DNA of 6,510 nt from Desulfobacterales bacterium. GTDB taxonomy: Bacteria; Desulfobacterota; Desulfobacteria; Desulfobacterales; RPRI01. Positions 1 through 6,338 of this stretch are shown piece after piece. The notes beneath the pieces were generated by a model. The model did no database searches. It saw nothing but the letters and a program-made list of their open reading frames with translations, and had not been told where the DNA came from. The position numbers and the translations under genes are program-made. The stretch covers positions 1-6,510 of the forward strand of contig JAGVOC010000080.1 of assembly GCA_020052975.1 (NCBI GenBank), read 5' to 3'. How positions within the stretch are numbered: position 1 is the first letter of the stretch; every line of letters begins with the position of its first letter.

Positions 1-184
1 ATAGTGTGCCATTTAATCCTGAAATCGCCTTTTTTGAGTCGTTCTCTGTCCCCATCTCAACAAAACCAAATCCTTTAGATTGTTTTATTTTTACTGATAT
101 AATTTCTCCGTAATCTGAAAAGAGAGTCTTTATGTCTTGTTCAGTGGCATTCGAAATATTGGAAACATATATTCTTTTCCCCAT
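1..184 (-). CDS. RRM-type RNA-binding protein, N-terminal part (runs off left edge)
   Basis: Reading the minus strand from the ATG at 184-182 gives 61 codons with no stop before the window edge. The peptide is a clear RNA recognition motif. RNP-2 is IYVSNI (residues 5-10), followed by the helix-1 pattern TEQDIKTLFSDYGEI. RNP-1 is KGFGFVEM (37-44), with aromatic F39 and F41 in the RNA-stacking positions, then KKAISGLNG as helix 2. Bacterial single-RRM proteins are small cytoplasmic RNA binders of about 80-110 residues, often cold-induced, so roughly two thirds of the gene is present. The start is well supported: AGGAGAGG lies just upstream (194-187). The segment between strands 2 and 3 (SVKIKQSKGFGF) appears shorter than the usual form, which carries a D-R-x-T-G-R loop. 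RRM family membership is firm; the RNA target and any cold regulation are not shown by the sequence. Confidence 0.93.
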   Translation of the reverse strand, partial: MGKRIYVSNISNATEQDIKTLFSDYGEIISVKIKQSKGFGFVEMGTENDSKKAISGLNGTL

Positions 185-186
185 TA

Positions 187-194
187 CCTCTCCT
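187..194 (-). promoter_or_regulatory. Ribosome binding site of the RRM gene
   Basis: The minus strand reads AGGAGAGG ending two bases before the ATG at 184-182. The AGGAG core is about 5 nt from the start codon. This fixes the translation start of the RRM gene. Confidence 0.8.
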
Positions 195-219
195 TGTACT
201 TAAATTGTGATATCCAACT

Positions 220-248
220 TTTATAGAGAACAGCTAGTGTGGTGTCCC
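220..248 (-). promoter_or_regulatory. Candidate sigma-70 promoter of the RRM gene, with its -35 inside the MITE end
   Basis: On the minus strand TATAAA (225-220) is a good -10 box. Seventeen bases upstream lies GGGACA (248-243), matching four of six positions of TTGACA. The -10 is native sequence, whereas the -35 lies in the terminal inverted repeat of the mobile element. Transcription would start about 30 nt before the ATG. This is an assignment by eye; nothing excludes read-through from the gene upstream. Confidence 0.3.
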
Positions 249-365
249 ATAATTAAGTTGTCATTCCGAACTTGATGCGGAATCTCGCTTTTCGTATGAA
301 AAAAGACCCTGAAACAAGTTCAGGGTGACAACAAATGTCTGGATATTTATGGGACACAACACTAG
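234..365. mobile_element. MITE-like element with 19-bp terminal inverted repeats and CTAG ends
   Basis: The left end CTAGTGTGGTGTCCCATAA (234-252) is the inverted copy of 347-365, with one mismatch at 241/358. CTAG at both outer ends fits a 4-bp target duplication of the YTAR type known for IS5-family elements; because CTAG is itself a palindrome, it could instead be part of the repeat. There is no room for a transposase, so the element would be non-autonomous. Inside lies a second inverted pair, GTTGTCA (257-263) and TGACAAC (326-332), bracketing two smaller palindromes. The whole element could fold into one long cruciform. It sits between two minus-strand genes. The structure is seen directly; the IS5 link is an inference. 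Confidence 0.7.
261..328. repeat. REP-like palindromic core of the MITE ('HPELVSGS' repeat)
   Basis: Two hairpins follow each other: ATTCCG/CGGAAT (263-268 and 277-282) and ACCCTGAA/TTCAGGGT (306-313 and 319-326). This unit, with CTGAAACAAGTTCAG as its second arm, resembles dispersed intergenic repeats of many bacterial genomes, which give spurious peptides such as HPELVSGS and FRIKFGMT when translated, as happens here on the minus strand. Its position inside a longer inverted repeat suggests either a nested element or a MITE built on this core. Copy number cannot be judged from one window. Confidence 0.65.
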
Positions 366-664
366 TTATCGACCAGGCCGGCAAGGTGGTCGGAATCCCA
401 TATGTCAATTTCTTCAAGCAGTTCCGCCTTTTTCGCCTCAATTTCTTCCTTTTCCTTGCTCCAGTCGAGCGGACATTCTTTGGCAAGTCTATCGTTCATC
501 TCCGAGAGGTGTTCTATAAGCGCGTGTAAAGCGGCAATCTGGGGCGTCAGCATCTTTTTCTTCGTGTCTTTTGTCTTTTCGACTGCCTGCATGATGTCAT
601 ACACCTTCGCCTTAAGGGAGGTGATTTCAGTCTGCATCATTCCGCAGAAAGAGGTTGCATCCAT
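362..664 (-). CDS. Hypothetical 100-residue coiled-coil protein
   Basis: I do not recognise this family. The frame is open upstream as far as 751, but the start is set at the ATG at 664-662 because AGGAGG (677-672) lies 7 nt before it; the upstream extension has no such site and would run through a perfect hairpin. The product is small, charged and soluble, with no signal peptide or membrane segment. Residues about 10-60 and 70-92 are rich in Lys, Glu, Leu and Ala with heptad-like spacing (for example KEEIEAKKAELLEEI), so a helical coiled coil is likely. It ends DHLAGLVDN. The TAG stop lies inside the CTAG that ends the neighbouring MITE. If that CTAG is the duplicated target, the stop is the original one and the protein is full length. 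The next gene on the same strand is the RRM gene, so the two may once have formed one transcription unit. Function unknown. Confidence 0.72.
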   Translation of the reverse strand: MDATSFCGMMQTEITSLKAKVYDIMQAVEKTKDTKKKMLTPQIAALHALIEHLSEMNDRLAKECPLDWSKEKEEIEAKKAELLEEIDIWDSDHLAGLVDN

Positions 665-671
665 GGCTAAT

Positions 672-677
672 CCTCCT
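672..677 (-). promoter_or_regulatory. Ribosome binding site deciding the start of the 100-residue gene
   Basis: The minus strand reads AAGGAGG with a 7-nt gap to the ATG at 664-662, close to the ideal. This favours the 100-residue product over the 129-residue reading that begins at 751. Confidence 0.8.
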
Positions 678-708
678 TGGTACAGGTTTACGGCTTTATA
701 GTCTGCAC

Positions 709-740
709 AGGAAAAATTTGTTTTCGAACAAATTTTTCCT
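709..740. repeat. Perfect 14-bp hairpin with 4-base loop in the leader of the 100-residue gene
   Basis: Arms 709-722 and 727-740 pair without a mismatch around the loop TTCG (+ strand), or CGAA (- strand). It lies about 45 nt upstream of the ATG of the minus-strand gene. No T-run follows on either strand outside the stem, so it is not a classical terminator, although the arm itself contains TTTTT. It could be a leader structure, a protein-binding palindrome or a leftover of mobile DNA. Confidence 0.7.
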
Positions 741-751
741 CCGCCATTCAT

Positions 752-975
752 ATTTTACCATTCTCTCTCTCTGTTTCCATAATTTGCCTAGTTGATCATC
801 TTTCAATTTGTTAATTCTCATTGGAAACTGACCCTTCTTCTCACCCAAAATTGACCCCTTTCGCGTGTGTGACGTGCTTCTTCCTACAACGCACCTATTT
901 TTGCCTTAACAAAGATGCCGCATATATATACAAACATTGTTGCAGATAAAATACGATTTATGGGAAAAAGGGTTC
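752..975. other. Intergenic stretch without an intact gene
   Basis: Both strands were read for coding signal and none was found. The stretch contains the IS21-like end listed separately (809-862) and an AT-rich segment around 919-960 (CATATATATAC, then GATAAAATAC) that could hold promoter elements for the stump at 976. Nothing resembles a tRNA or a riboswitch. Confidence 0.5.
809..862. mobile_element. Probable solo end of an IS21-family insertion sequence
   Basis: From TG at 809 the sequence runs TGTTAATTCTCATTGGAAAC, then has two similar boxes 23 bp apart: AAACTGACCC (825-834) and AAATTGACCC (848-857), each followed by a T/C-rich stretch. Repeated boxes of the AAATTGACCCC type (GGGGTCAATTTT on the other strand) close to the termini are typical transposase-binding sites of IS21-family elements. 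No istA or istB coding sequence follows and no matching second end is seen, so this would be a remnant. The call rests on remembered family pattern, not an alignment. Confidence 0.4.
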
Positions 976-1080
976 ATGGATAAAGAACTCCGAATACTGA
1001 TCCCAGAAGATGTTCCTGCCGACGCTGAATTAGAAGAGTATGAATTAAGAAAAGCTGCATTGGTATTCAATGGAGATTAA
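976..1080 (+). pseudogene. Truncated N-terminus of a response-regulator receiver / sensor gene
   Basis: The 34-codon frame from ATG 976 to TAA 1078-1080 starts with LRILIPEDVPADAELEEYEL followed by RKAALVF. This is the usual opening of a receiver domain: first beta strand, acidic pocket pair ED (residues 11-12), then helix 1 with the P-x-D-A-E-L pattern. Many PAS-sensor hybrid kinases begin almost exactly this way. The peptide stops where the second beta strand should begin. I find no continuation in any frame before the promoter of the next gene, so the phosphorylation-site aspartate and the rest are missing. GGGAAAAAGGG precedes the ATG as a weak ribosome site. Most likely it is a stump left by deletion or recombination next to the intact two-component operon. 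A functional 34-residue peptide is possible but has no support. Confidence 0.6.
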
Positions 1081-1162
1081 CAAATATATTTACTCCTTGA
1101 GGTATTGCCGATGTTCTGATTCGATAAAGAACAAAAATTGAATCGACAGTTTAATATGTTTT

Positions 1163-1193
1163 TTGGTATATTTTTCTTATTAAAGAATATACT
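1163..1193 (+). promoter_or_regulatory. Candidate promoter of the CheB-CheR operon
   Basis: TATACT at 1188-1193 matches five of six positions of the sigma-70 -10 box and is preceded by AT-rich DNA. The best upstream partner, TTGGTA (1163-1168), matches four of six but with a long 19-bp gap. Transcription would start near 1200, about 20 nt before the ATG at 1222. That fits the chosen start and would place alternative starts at 1138 and 1156 upstream of the transcript. Confidence 0.33.
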
Positions 1194-1221
1194 TTATGGT
1201 GAAAAATTAAAAAGGGTGACG

Positions 1222-4200
1222 ATGGGTAAAAAGAAGACTGCTCGGATCAAAAGGGGAGTTTCTGCTTCAAAAGGATCTCTCTCTACTAAGAAACATGCAA
1301 AAATCACTTCTAAAAAACGTAAGGACCTCTCTGGTCAATCAAAATCATCCCTCCCTGCGTTAGAAGAAAAAAAACCAGTTGCAGAATTTCCTGTTGTCGG
1401 CATAGGCGCTTCAGCAGGCGGTCTGGAGGCACTGGGAGCTTTTTTCGCCCATATGCCGCCGAATGCAGGCATTGCCTTCGTCATTATCCAACATTTAGAC
1501 CCTAAGCACAAAAGCCTCATGGATGAACTTTTGAAGAGGCATACTTCAATGAGTATCTTACAAGCAGAGGACGGGGTAACACTTGCCCCCAACTCTTTAT
1601 ATCTGAATCAACCGGATAAGGATGTCGGAATCTTCAATGGCAAGTTCCATTTGACAGACCCTGTGGAGACTCTGCGGGTCAGACTGCCGATTAACCACTT
1701 TTTCCGCTCTCTGGCAGAAGACCAGGGCAATAAAGCGATCTGCATCATCCTTTCCGGAAGCGGTTCAGACGGCACCCTGGGGATGAAAGAGATCAAAGGT
1801 GAAGGCGGGATGGTTATGGTACAGAATCCGGAACAGGCACACTATGACAGCATGCCAAGAAGTGCCATAGAAACAGGTCTTGTTGACTATGTCCTACCGG
1901 CAGAAAAGATGCCCAAGGAACTCATCGGATACATAAAACAGCCCTATGTAAGGGGATATAAGGTTAGTCCCGGAGCTGAAAACCTTGATGCTATCCAGAA
2001 GGTATTAATGCTGGTACGGTCCAGGACCGGACATGATTTCAGCCACTACAAACAAAATACGATACACCGCAGAATAGAACGCCGCATGGCGCTCCACAAT
2101 ATAACCGATATGCGGAATTATGTCCGGTATCTTCAAGAGACCGCCGCTGAAGTTGATGCCTTGTTTAAAGACCTCATTATCGAAGTGACCAGTTTTTTCA
2201 GGGATCCTGAGGCATTTGAAGTCCTTGGGAAAAAAATCATCCCGGCTATTGTAAAAGACAAGAAACCTGATTCTCCAGTACGGATCTGGGTTCCGGGCTG
2301 TGCCACCGGTGAAGAAGCCTTCTCGCTGGCCATGCTTTTTCAGGAGGGCATGGACAGGATGAACAAGCACCTGAATGTCCAGATATTCGCCACAGATATA
2401 AACAAAGAGACTATTGAACAAGCCCGTATAGCCCGATTCCCCGAGGGCATCGCAATGGATATGCCCAAAAAGTGGGTGAAACGATACTTCATGAAAGAAG
2501 ACAAAGCATACAGGGTCAAGAAAACGATTCGCGATATGGTAGTCTTTGCGGTCCAGAACCTCATCTCAGACCCCCCCTTTTCAAAACTTGACCTGGCAAG
2601 CTGCAGGAATGTACTGATCTACATGGATTCAGTGCTGCAAAAGAAGATAATCCCCTTATTCCATTACACCTTAAACCATAAGGGTTATCTTTTCCTGGGC
2701 TCTTCAGAAAGCATAGGGGAGTTCAGCGGTTTGTTTTCACCGGTTGATATAAAGTGGAAGATATTCCAGCGCAAAGGAATTGCTATCGGAAAGGTGCCGG
2801 ATTATCTCCATGCTCTGCCTGAGGAGACTTATCCGGCATACCTGAAAACGCCGGAAGAACCTGCGCTCAAGGAAATGAATGTCCGGGAGATTGCAGAAAG
2901 GCTTGTCCTTGACGAATATGCCCCTCCCAGCGTTTTCATCGATGAGAAAAATACTGTCCTCTATTTTCAGGGTGCAACCGATCGGTATCTGACACCGCCC
3001 TCCGGTGAGCCAAGCTTTAACCTTATCGCAATGGCACGCGAAGAGATTCGGTACCAGCTCAGTGCAGTGCTCAAGAAAGCCGCCAAGCAAAAAAAGGCTG
3101 TCGTCCGCGAAACACTCCAGTTGAAACACAAAGAAGGATATCAGACTGTTGAGGTGGTAGTACGTACAATACTTCAATCAACCCTGAAACAGCCAATAAA
3201 GATGGTCATATTTGAAGAGAAAATGCCTCCTGCGGATAAGGGCTTGAAGAAGAGAAAGACTGCCGGGGCTGTAAAAATTGATATGAGGGTAGCAATCCTT
3301 GAAAAAGAGCTTCAGTCAACAAAAGAGTATTTACAGGCGACCATTGAGCAGATGCAGACAACCAATGAAGAACTGAGGTCGGCAAATGAAGAGTTGCAGT
3401 CAACCAATGAGGAATTACAGAGCACCAATGAAGAACTGGCAACCTCCAAGGAGGAACTGCAATCGACGAACGAGGAGCTGATCACGGTAAACTCAGAACT
3501 TCAGGACAAGATCGAAGCTTTGCTGCAGGCCAACAGCGATATCGACAACCTTCTGGCCAGCACAGACATCGGGACCATCTTCCTGGATAATGATCTCAGG
3601 ATAAAGCGGTTCACCCCGGCCATTACGCACTTCTTTAACCTTATCCAGACAGATATAGGCCGTCCTATCAGCGATATCACTTCAAAAATCCCATTGGTCA
3701 ATATTTCCCAGGACGTCCGGACAGTGCTGAAGGATTTGCAAAAAAGGGAGTCGGAGATGCAGACCGAAAACGGCAAATGGTATTCGATGCACATCCTGCC
3801 CTACCGGACAACTGAGAAAACCATTGACGGTGTCGTGATCACGTTCGTAGATATTACAAGGCTTAGGAAGGTAGAGCAACTGAAAGAATATGCACTGAAG
3901 TATGCTGAGAGCATTGTGGATACCGTGCGGGAGCCCCTTGTGATTCTTGATGAGCGCCTGAAAGTAGTATCAGCGAACAGTTCTTTCTATAAGACGTTTA
4001 AGTCCTCACCGGAAGAGACTGAGAATATACTTATCTATAATCTTGGGAACGGCCAATGGAATATACCCAAGCTTCGTGAACTCCTGAATGAGATTATCCC
4101 CAGGGAGAAGTCATTCAATGACTTCAAAGTCGATCACCATTTCCCGGTCATTGGACAGAAGACGATGCTTCTCAATGCACGCATGATCGATCAGGCAGAC

Positions 4201-4269
4201 CAACGAAAGCTTATCCTCCTTGCCATCGAGGATATTACAGGAAAAGAACCGACTGAAGCAGCGGGATAA
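1222..4269 (+). CDS. CheB-CheR fusion protein with coiled coil and PAS domains
   Basis: Predicted cytoplasmic 1015-residue protein joining chemoreceptor methylesterase and SAM-dependent glutamate methyltransferase. A Lys/Ser-rich tail (1-50) precedes the CheB domain (about 55-240), whose catalytic triad is visible: S64 in GASAGG, H91 in QHLD and D183 in SGSGSDG. No receiver domain precedes CheB. The CheR domain (about 255-530) shows TSFFRD (323-328), SAM motif VPGCATGEE (357-365), D392 in FATDI and CRNVLIY (461-467). A PAS-like region (about 554-668), a long coiled coil (688-775) with NEEL heptads, a PAS domain ending FVDIT (about 776-879) and a second PAS ending EDIT (about 888-1008) follow. 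ATG 1222 is preferred (AAGGGTG upstream); the frame is open to 1138. In many relatives a histidine kinase is fused at the C-terminus; here it is the next gene, 19 nt on. The methylated target is not in this window. Confidence 0.93.
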   Translation: MGKKKTARIKRGVSASKGSLSTKKHAKITSKKRKDLSGQSKSSLPALEEKKPVAEFPVVGIGASAGGLEALGAFFAHMPPNAGIAFVIIQHLDPKHKSLMDELLKRHTSMSILQAEDGVTLAPNSLYLNQPDKDVGIFNGKFHLTDPVETLRVRLPINHFFRSLAEDQGNKAICIILSGSGSDGTLGMKEIKGEGGMVMVQNPEQAHYDSMPRSAIETGLVDYVLPAEKMPKELIGYIKQPYVRGYKVSPGAENLDAIQKVLMLVRSRTGHDFSHYKQNTIHRRIERRMALHNITDMRNYVRYLQETAAEVDALFKDLIIEVTSFFRDPEAFEVLGKKIIPAIVKDKKPDSPVRIWVPGCATGEEAFSLAMLFQEGMDRMNKHLNVQIFATDINKETIEQARIARFPEGIAMDMPKKWVKRYFMKEDKAYRVKKTIRDMVVFAVQNLISDPPFSKLDLASCRNVLIYMDSVLQKKIIPLFHYTLNHKGYLFLGSSESIGEFSGLFSPVDIKWKIFQRKGIAIGKVPDYLHALPEETYPAYLKTPEEPALKEMNVREIAERLVLDEYAPPSVFIDEKNTVLYFQGATDRYLTPPSGEPSFNLIAMAREEIRYQLSAVLKKAAKQKKAVVRETLQLKHKEGYQTVEVVVRTILQSTLKQPIKMVIFEEKMPPADKGLKKRKTAGAVKIDMRVAILEKELQSTKEYLQATIEQMQTTNEELRSANEELQSTNEELQSTNEELATSKEELQSTNEELITVNSELQDKIEALLQANSDIDNLLASTDIGTIFLDNDLRIKRFTPAITHFFNLIQTDIGRPISDITSKIPLVNISQDVRTVLKDLQKRESEMQTENGKWYSMHILPYRTTEKTIDGVVITFVDITRLRKVEQLKEYALKYAESIVDTVREPLVILDERLKVVSANSSFYKTFKSSPEETENILIYNLGNGQWNIPKLRELLNEIIPREKSFNDFKVDHHFPVIGQKTMLLNARMIDQADQRKLILLAIEDITGKEPTEAAG
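3358..3504 (+). repeat. Seven degenerate 21-bp heptad repeats inside the CheB-CheR coiled coil
   Basis: Seven consecutive heptads (residues 713-761) read TTNEELR, SANEELQ, STNEELQ, STNEELA, TSKEELQ, STNEELI, TVNSELQ. The same STNEEL peptide is spelled with different codons (TCA ACC AAT, AGC ACC AAT, TCG ACG AAC), so the period is kept by selection on the protein rather than by recent DNA duplication. Such NEEL-rich helices are common between the CheR and PAS parts of this family and probably form a dimeric signalling rod. Confidence 0.8.
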
Positions 4270-4288
4270 GAGAGAAAGAGAACAGGAA

Positions 4289-5635
4289 ATGAAACCAAGA
4301 AAATCAGCACAAAAAGAGGCTGGTGAACTTCGTAAACGTGCAGAGAAGAAATTAAAGGCCAAAATACCCCCACCCAAGGTAATGTCTGATAAAGAAACCC
4401 AGCAGTTAATCCATGAACTGCAGGTGCATCAGATCGAACTGGAAATGCAGAATGATGAACTTCGCAAGTCACAGGCAGAGCTTGAAGAATCCCGTGCCCG
4501 GTATTCTGACCTCTATGACTTTGCTCCGGTCGGCTACTTCACCTTTGACAGAAGCGGGCTGATACTGGAAGCAAACCTTACTGCTGCAAAGGAATTGGTT
4601 AAAGAAAGGAACTGGCTTCTGAACAAACCATTCCGAACATATGTTGTTACCGAAGACAGGAATATATTTGATCAACACCTTCAGAAGGTTATTTCAAGCG
4701 AAAACCGGCAGACCTGTGAGGTAAGACTCAAGAGAAAAGACGGTACCCGGTTTTATGCGCAAATGGAAAGTATGTCCGCCAATGATTTAAAGGGCAATAC
4801 TCTCTGCAGTGCTTCAGTAATCGACATCACCGAACGGAAAAAAGCCGAAGAGCAAATCAGGAAATTCAACGAAGAGCTCGAACAAAAGGTAATAGATCGC
4901 ACCGCAGAACTGGAAACCTCAGTCAAGGAGCTGCAGGATTTTAGCTATTCAGTTTCCCATGACCTGCGTGCGCCACTCCGGCATATCAACAGCTATGCAG
5001 AATTGCTCAATGAAAGCCTTTCCAGCCCCCTTGATGAGCGTGGACAGCACTACCTCAAGGTAATCTCTGATTCAGCAAAACAGATAGGCATATTAATGGA
5101 TGCGCTTTTAGAATTTGTGCGGATTGGCCGTGCTGAAATGTCAAAAACAACAGTCAATCTTGATCAGCTTATAGAAGAAGCCAAAAACTCGCTGGAAGAT
5201 GAGACAAAAGCACGGGACATCCTCTGGAAGGTTGATCAGTTGCCCGAGGTCTACGGCGATCCTGTCATGCTGAGGATTGTCTTTGCAACCCTTATTTTAA
5301 ATGCTTTAAAATTTACCCGCACACGACCACAGGCAAAGATTGAAATTCGATGCACTACCAAGAGAAATGAACTCATATTCTCTGTGAAGGACAATGGAGT
5401 CGGCTTTGACATGCAGTATGCGGACAAACTGTTCCGGGTATTTCAGCGCCTCCATCCTGCCAAGGAGTTTGAGGGTATCGGGGTCGGTCTGGCGAACGTC
5501 CAGCGCATTATCCAGAGGCACAACGGCAGAACATGGGCAGAAGGAAAAATCGGGAAAGGAGCGACGTTTTACTTTTCGCTGCCGAATATAAAACAAGAAA
5601 AACAAATATCCCGACTGAAGGCTGATAGGGAGTAA
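4289..5635 (+). CDS. Soluble PAS-domain sensor histidine kinase
   Basis: A 448-residue kinase that autophosphorylates on histidine and should pass the phosphate to a receiver, most likely the next gene product. A basic N-terminus leads into the helical signature [14 protein letters not shown], then a PAS domain (about 68-181, ending [13 protein letters not shown]) and a linker coiled coil (183-215). The H-box is [16 protein letters not shown] with H224. The ATPase part shows the N-box with N338, the G1 box DNGVGF starting at D368, and the G2 box GIGVGL (396-401). This bacteriophytochrome-like kinase layout lacks membrane segments and a signal peptide, so it acts in the cytoplasm. ATG 4289 is chosen because it follows the CheB-CheR stop by 19 nt behind a purine-rich stretch (GAGAAAGAG). 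An upstream TTG at 4220 would overlap the previous gene, and the ATG at 4382 is a weaker alternative. The PAS ligand cannot be told from the sequence. Confidence 0.93.
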   Translation: MKPRKSAQKEAGELRKRAEKKLKAKIPPPKVMSDKETQQLIHELQVHQIELEMQNDELRKSQAELEESRARYSDLYDFAPVGYFTFDRSGLILEANLTAAKELVKERNWLLNKPFRTYVVTEDRNIFDQHLQKVISSENRQTCEVRLKRKDGTRFYAQMESMSANDLKGNTLCSASVIDITERKKAEEQIRKFNEELEQKVIDRTAELETSVKELQDFSYSVSHDLRAPLRHINSYAELLNESLSSPLDERGQHYLKVISDSAKQIGILMDALLEFVRIGRAEMSKTTVNLDQLIEEAKNSLEDETKARDILWKVDQLPEVYGDPVMLRIVFATLILNALKFTRTRPQAKIEIRCTTKRNELIFSVKDNGVGFDMQYADKLFRVFQRLHPAKEFEGIGVGLANVQRIIQRHNGRTWAEGKIGKGATFYFSLPNIKQEKQISRLKADRE

Positions 5636-5648
5636 AAAGGTTGGATAT

Positions 5649-6104
5649 ATGGCGGAACTGAAACGAATCCTACTGGTAGAGGATAACCCCAATGATGCGG
5701 AACTGACGTTAATGGGATTGGCTAAACATAATCTTGCCAACGAGATTGCAGTAGCCTATGACGGTGTTGAGGCGATTGATTATCTTTATCGACAAGGAAA
5801 ATTTGCTGGCCGACCAGAGGGCAATCCTGTAGTTATACTCCTTGATCTCAAGCTTCCCAAAGTAGATGGTCTTGAGGTGTTGCGAAAAATCAGAGCCGAT
5901 GAACAACTGAAAATGATTCCTGTGGTAGTGCTCACCTCTTCTCGTGAAGAACATGACATTATAGAATGTTACAAGCTTGGAGCGAACGCATATGTTGTGA
6001 AGCCTGTCAATTACGACGAATTCATGGATGTGGTAAAGAGTTTGGGATCATTTTGGGCGATTGTGAACGAACCTCCTCCGGGAAGTGCAAAAAAAGAGGC
6101 CTGA
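5649..6104 (+). CDS. Single-domain response regulator, Rcp1/CheY-like
   Basis: A 151-residue stand-alone receiver domain. Visible key residues: acidic pocket E11 and D12 ([12 protein letters not shown]), phosphoacceptor D66 in [11 protein letters not shown], switch threonine T96 in VVVLTSS, and K118-P119 in YVVKP. The longer loop before strand 3 ([15 protein letters not shown]) and the C-terminal helix [12 protein letters not shown] are typical of Rcp1-type regulators that pair with phytochrome-like PAS/GAF kinases. There is no output domain, so it acts by protein-protein contact or as a phosphorelay intermediate. It starts 13 nt after the kinase stop, with AAAAGG (5635-5640) as a ribosome site 8 nt before the ATG, and so is almost certainly co-transcribed and the cognate partner. 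After the domain only a short tail remains, ending [10 protein letters not shown]. Confidence 0.94.
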   Translation: MAELKRILLVEDNPNDAELTLMGLAKHNLANEIAVAYDGVEAIDYLYRQGKFAGRPEGNPVVILLDLKLPKVDGLEVLRKIRADEQLKMIPVVVLTSSREEHDIIECYKLGANAYVVKPVNYDEFMDVVKSLGSFWAIVNEPPPGSAKKEA

Positions 6105-6136
6105 AAGGTACAATATCCCGAAAACTATCAGGACTC

Positions 6137-6156
6137 CGGGGACGGATACATCCCCG
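6137..6156. repeat. Small GGGGAC-type hairpin, REP-like
   Basis: CGGGGA (6137-6142) pairs with TCCCCG (6151-6156) around an 8-base loop, 33 nt after the operon's last stop. There is no following T-run. The GGGGACGGATAC motif recalls dispersed REP-type repeats beginning GGGGAC that accompany REP-associated tyrosine transposases. Only one copy is present here, so this stays a guess. Confidence 0.35.
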
Positions 6157-6315
6157 TAAATCCGAAAATCCAAAGTTTATACACAGACACTCATTAAAGC
6201 AACGATCATGTCATGCGAATAACCCTGGGAATACCTCGGCAAGCCAGTAATGTGTATGCAGGGGAGAAGCTTGTTTTTTAATTTATTTCAAATGGTTATG
6301 AAATTCTTCATGCCG

Positions 6316-6338
6316 TTTCTCCGGTACTTCCGGAGAAA
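6316..6338. terminator. Perfect 9-bp hairpin between convergent genes, possible two-way transcription stop
   Basis: TTTCTCCGG (6316-6324) pairs perfectly with CCGGAGAAA (6330-6338) around a 5-base loop. It sits between the ends of the + strand operon and the minus-strand gene. The arms carry TTT at each 5' side and AAA at each 3' side, so neither strand has a proper U-tract after the stem; function as a factor-independent terminator is therefore doubtful. A second short inverted pair, TCACCA/TGGTGA (6339-6344 and 6364-6369), adjoins it. Confidence 0.35.

Noticed and set aside
253..486. Minus-strand 77-codon open frame containing HPELVSGS and FRIKFGMTT
   Set aside because: It reads through the palindromic repeat and the MITE end and overlaps the better-supported 100-residue gene in another frame. 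Such peptides are a known artefact of this repeat type.
402..701. Plus-strand open frame opposite the 100-residue gene
   Set aside because: Ser/Phe-rich composition typical of the reverse of a Lys/Glu-rich coiled coil, and no ribosome site.
362..751. 129-residue version of the small coiled-coil protein
   Set aside because: The extra 29 residues run through the perfect hairpin and have no ribosome site, whereas the internal ATG at 664 has AGGAGG at ideal spacing.
1138..1221. N-terminal extension of the CheB-CheR protein from TTG 1138 or ATG 1156
   Set aside because: The hydrophobic stretch (MFFGIFFLLKNIL) overlaps the likely promoter, and ATG 1222 has a better ribosome site and the Lys-rich tail usual for the family.
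2005..2421. Minus-strand open frames inside the CheB-CheR gene, including 2737-3177 and 3501-3794
   Set aside because: Shadows of a strongly coding + strand gene; the translations show no family features.
4220..4288. TTG start for the histidine kinase overlapping the CheB-CheR 3' end
   Set aside because: A rare start codon with only weak ribosome-site potential; the ATG at 4289 just after the previous stop is more plausible.
5966..6250. Plus-strand 94-codon open frame across the response regulator end
   Set aside because: Out of phase with the confirmed receiver gene and continuing into hairpin-bearing spacer; basic, low-information peptide.
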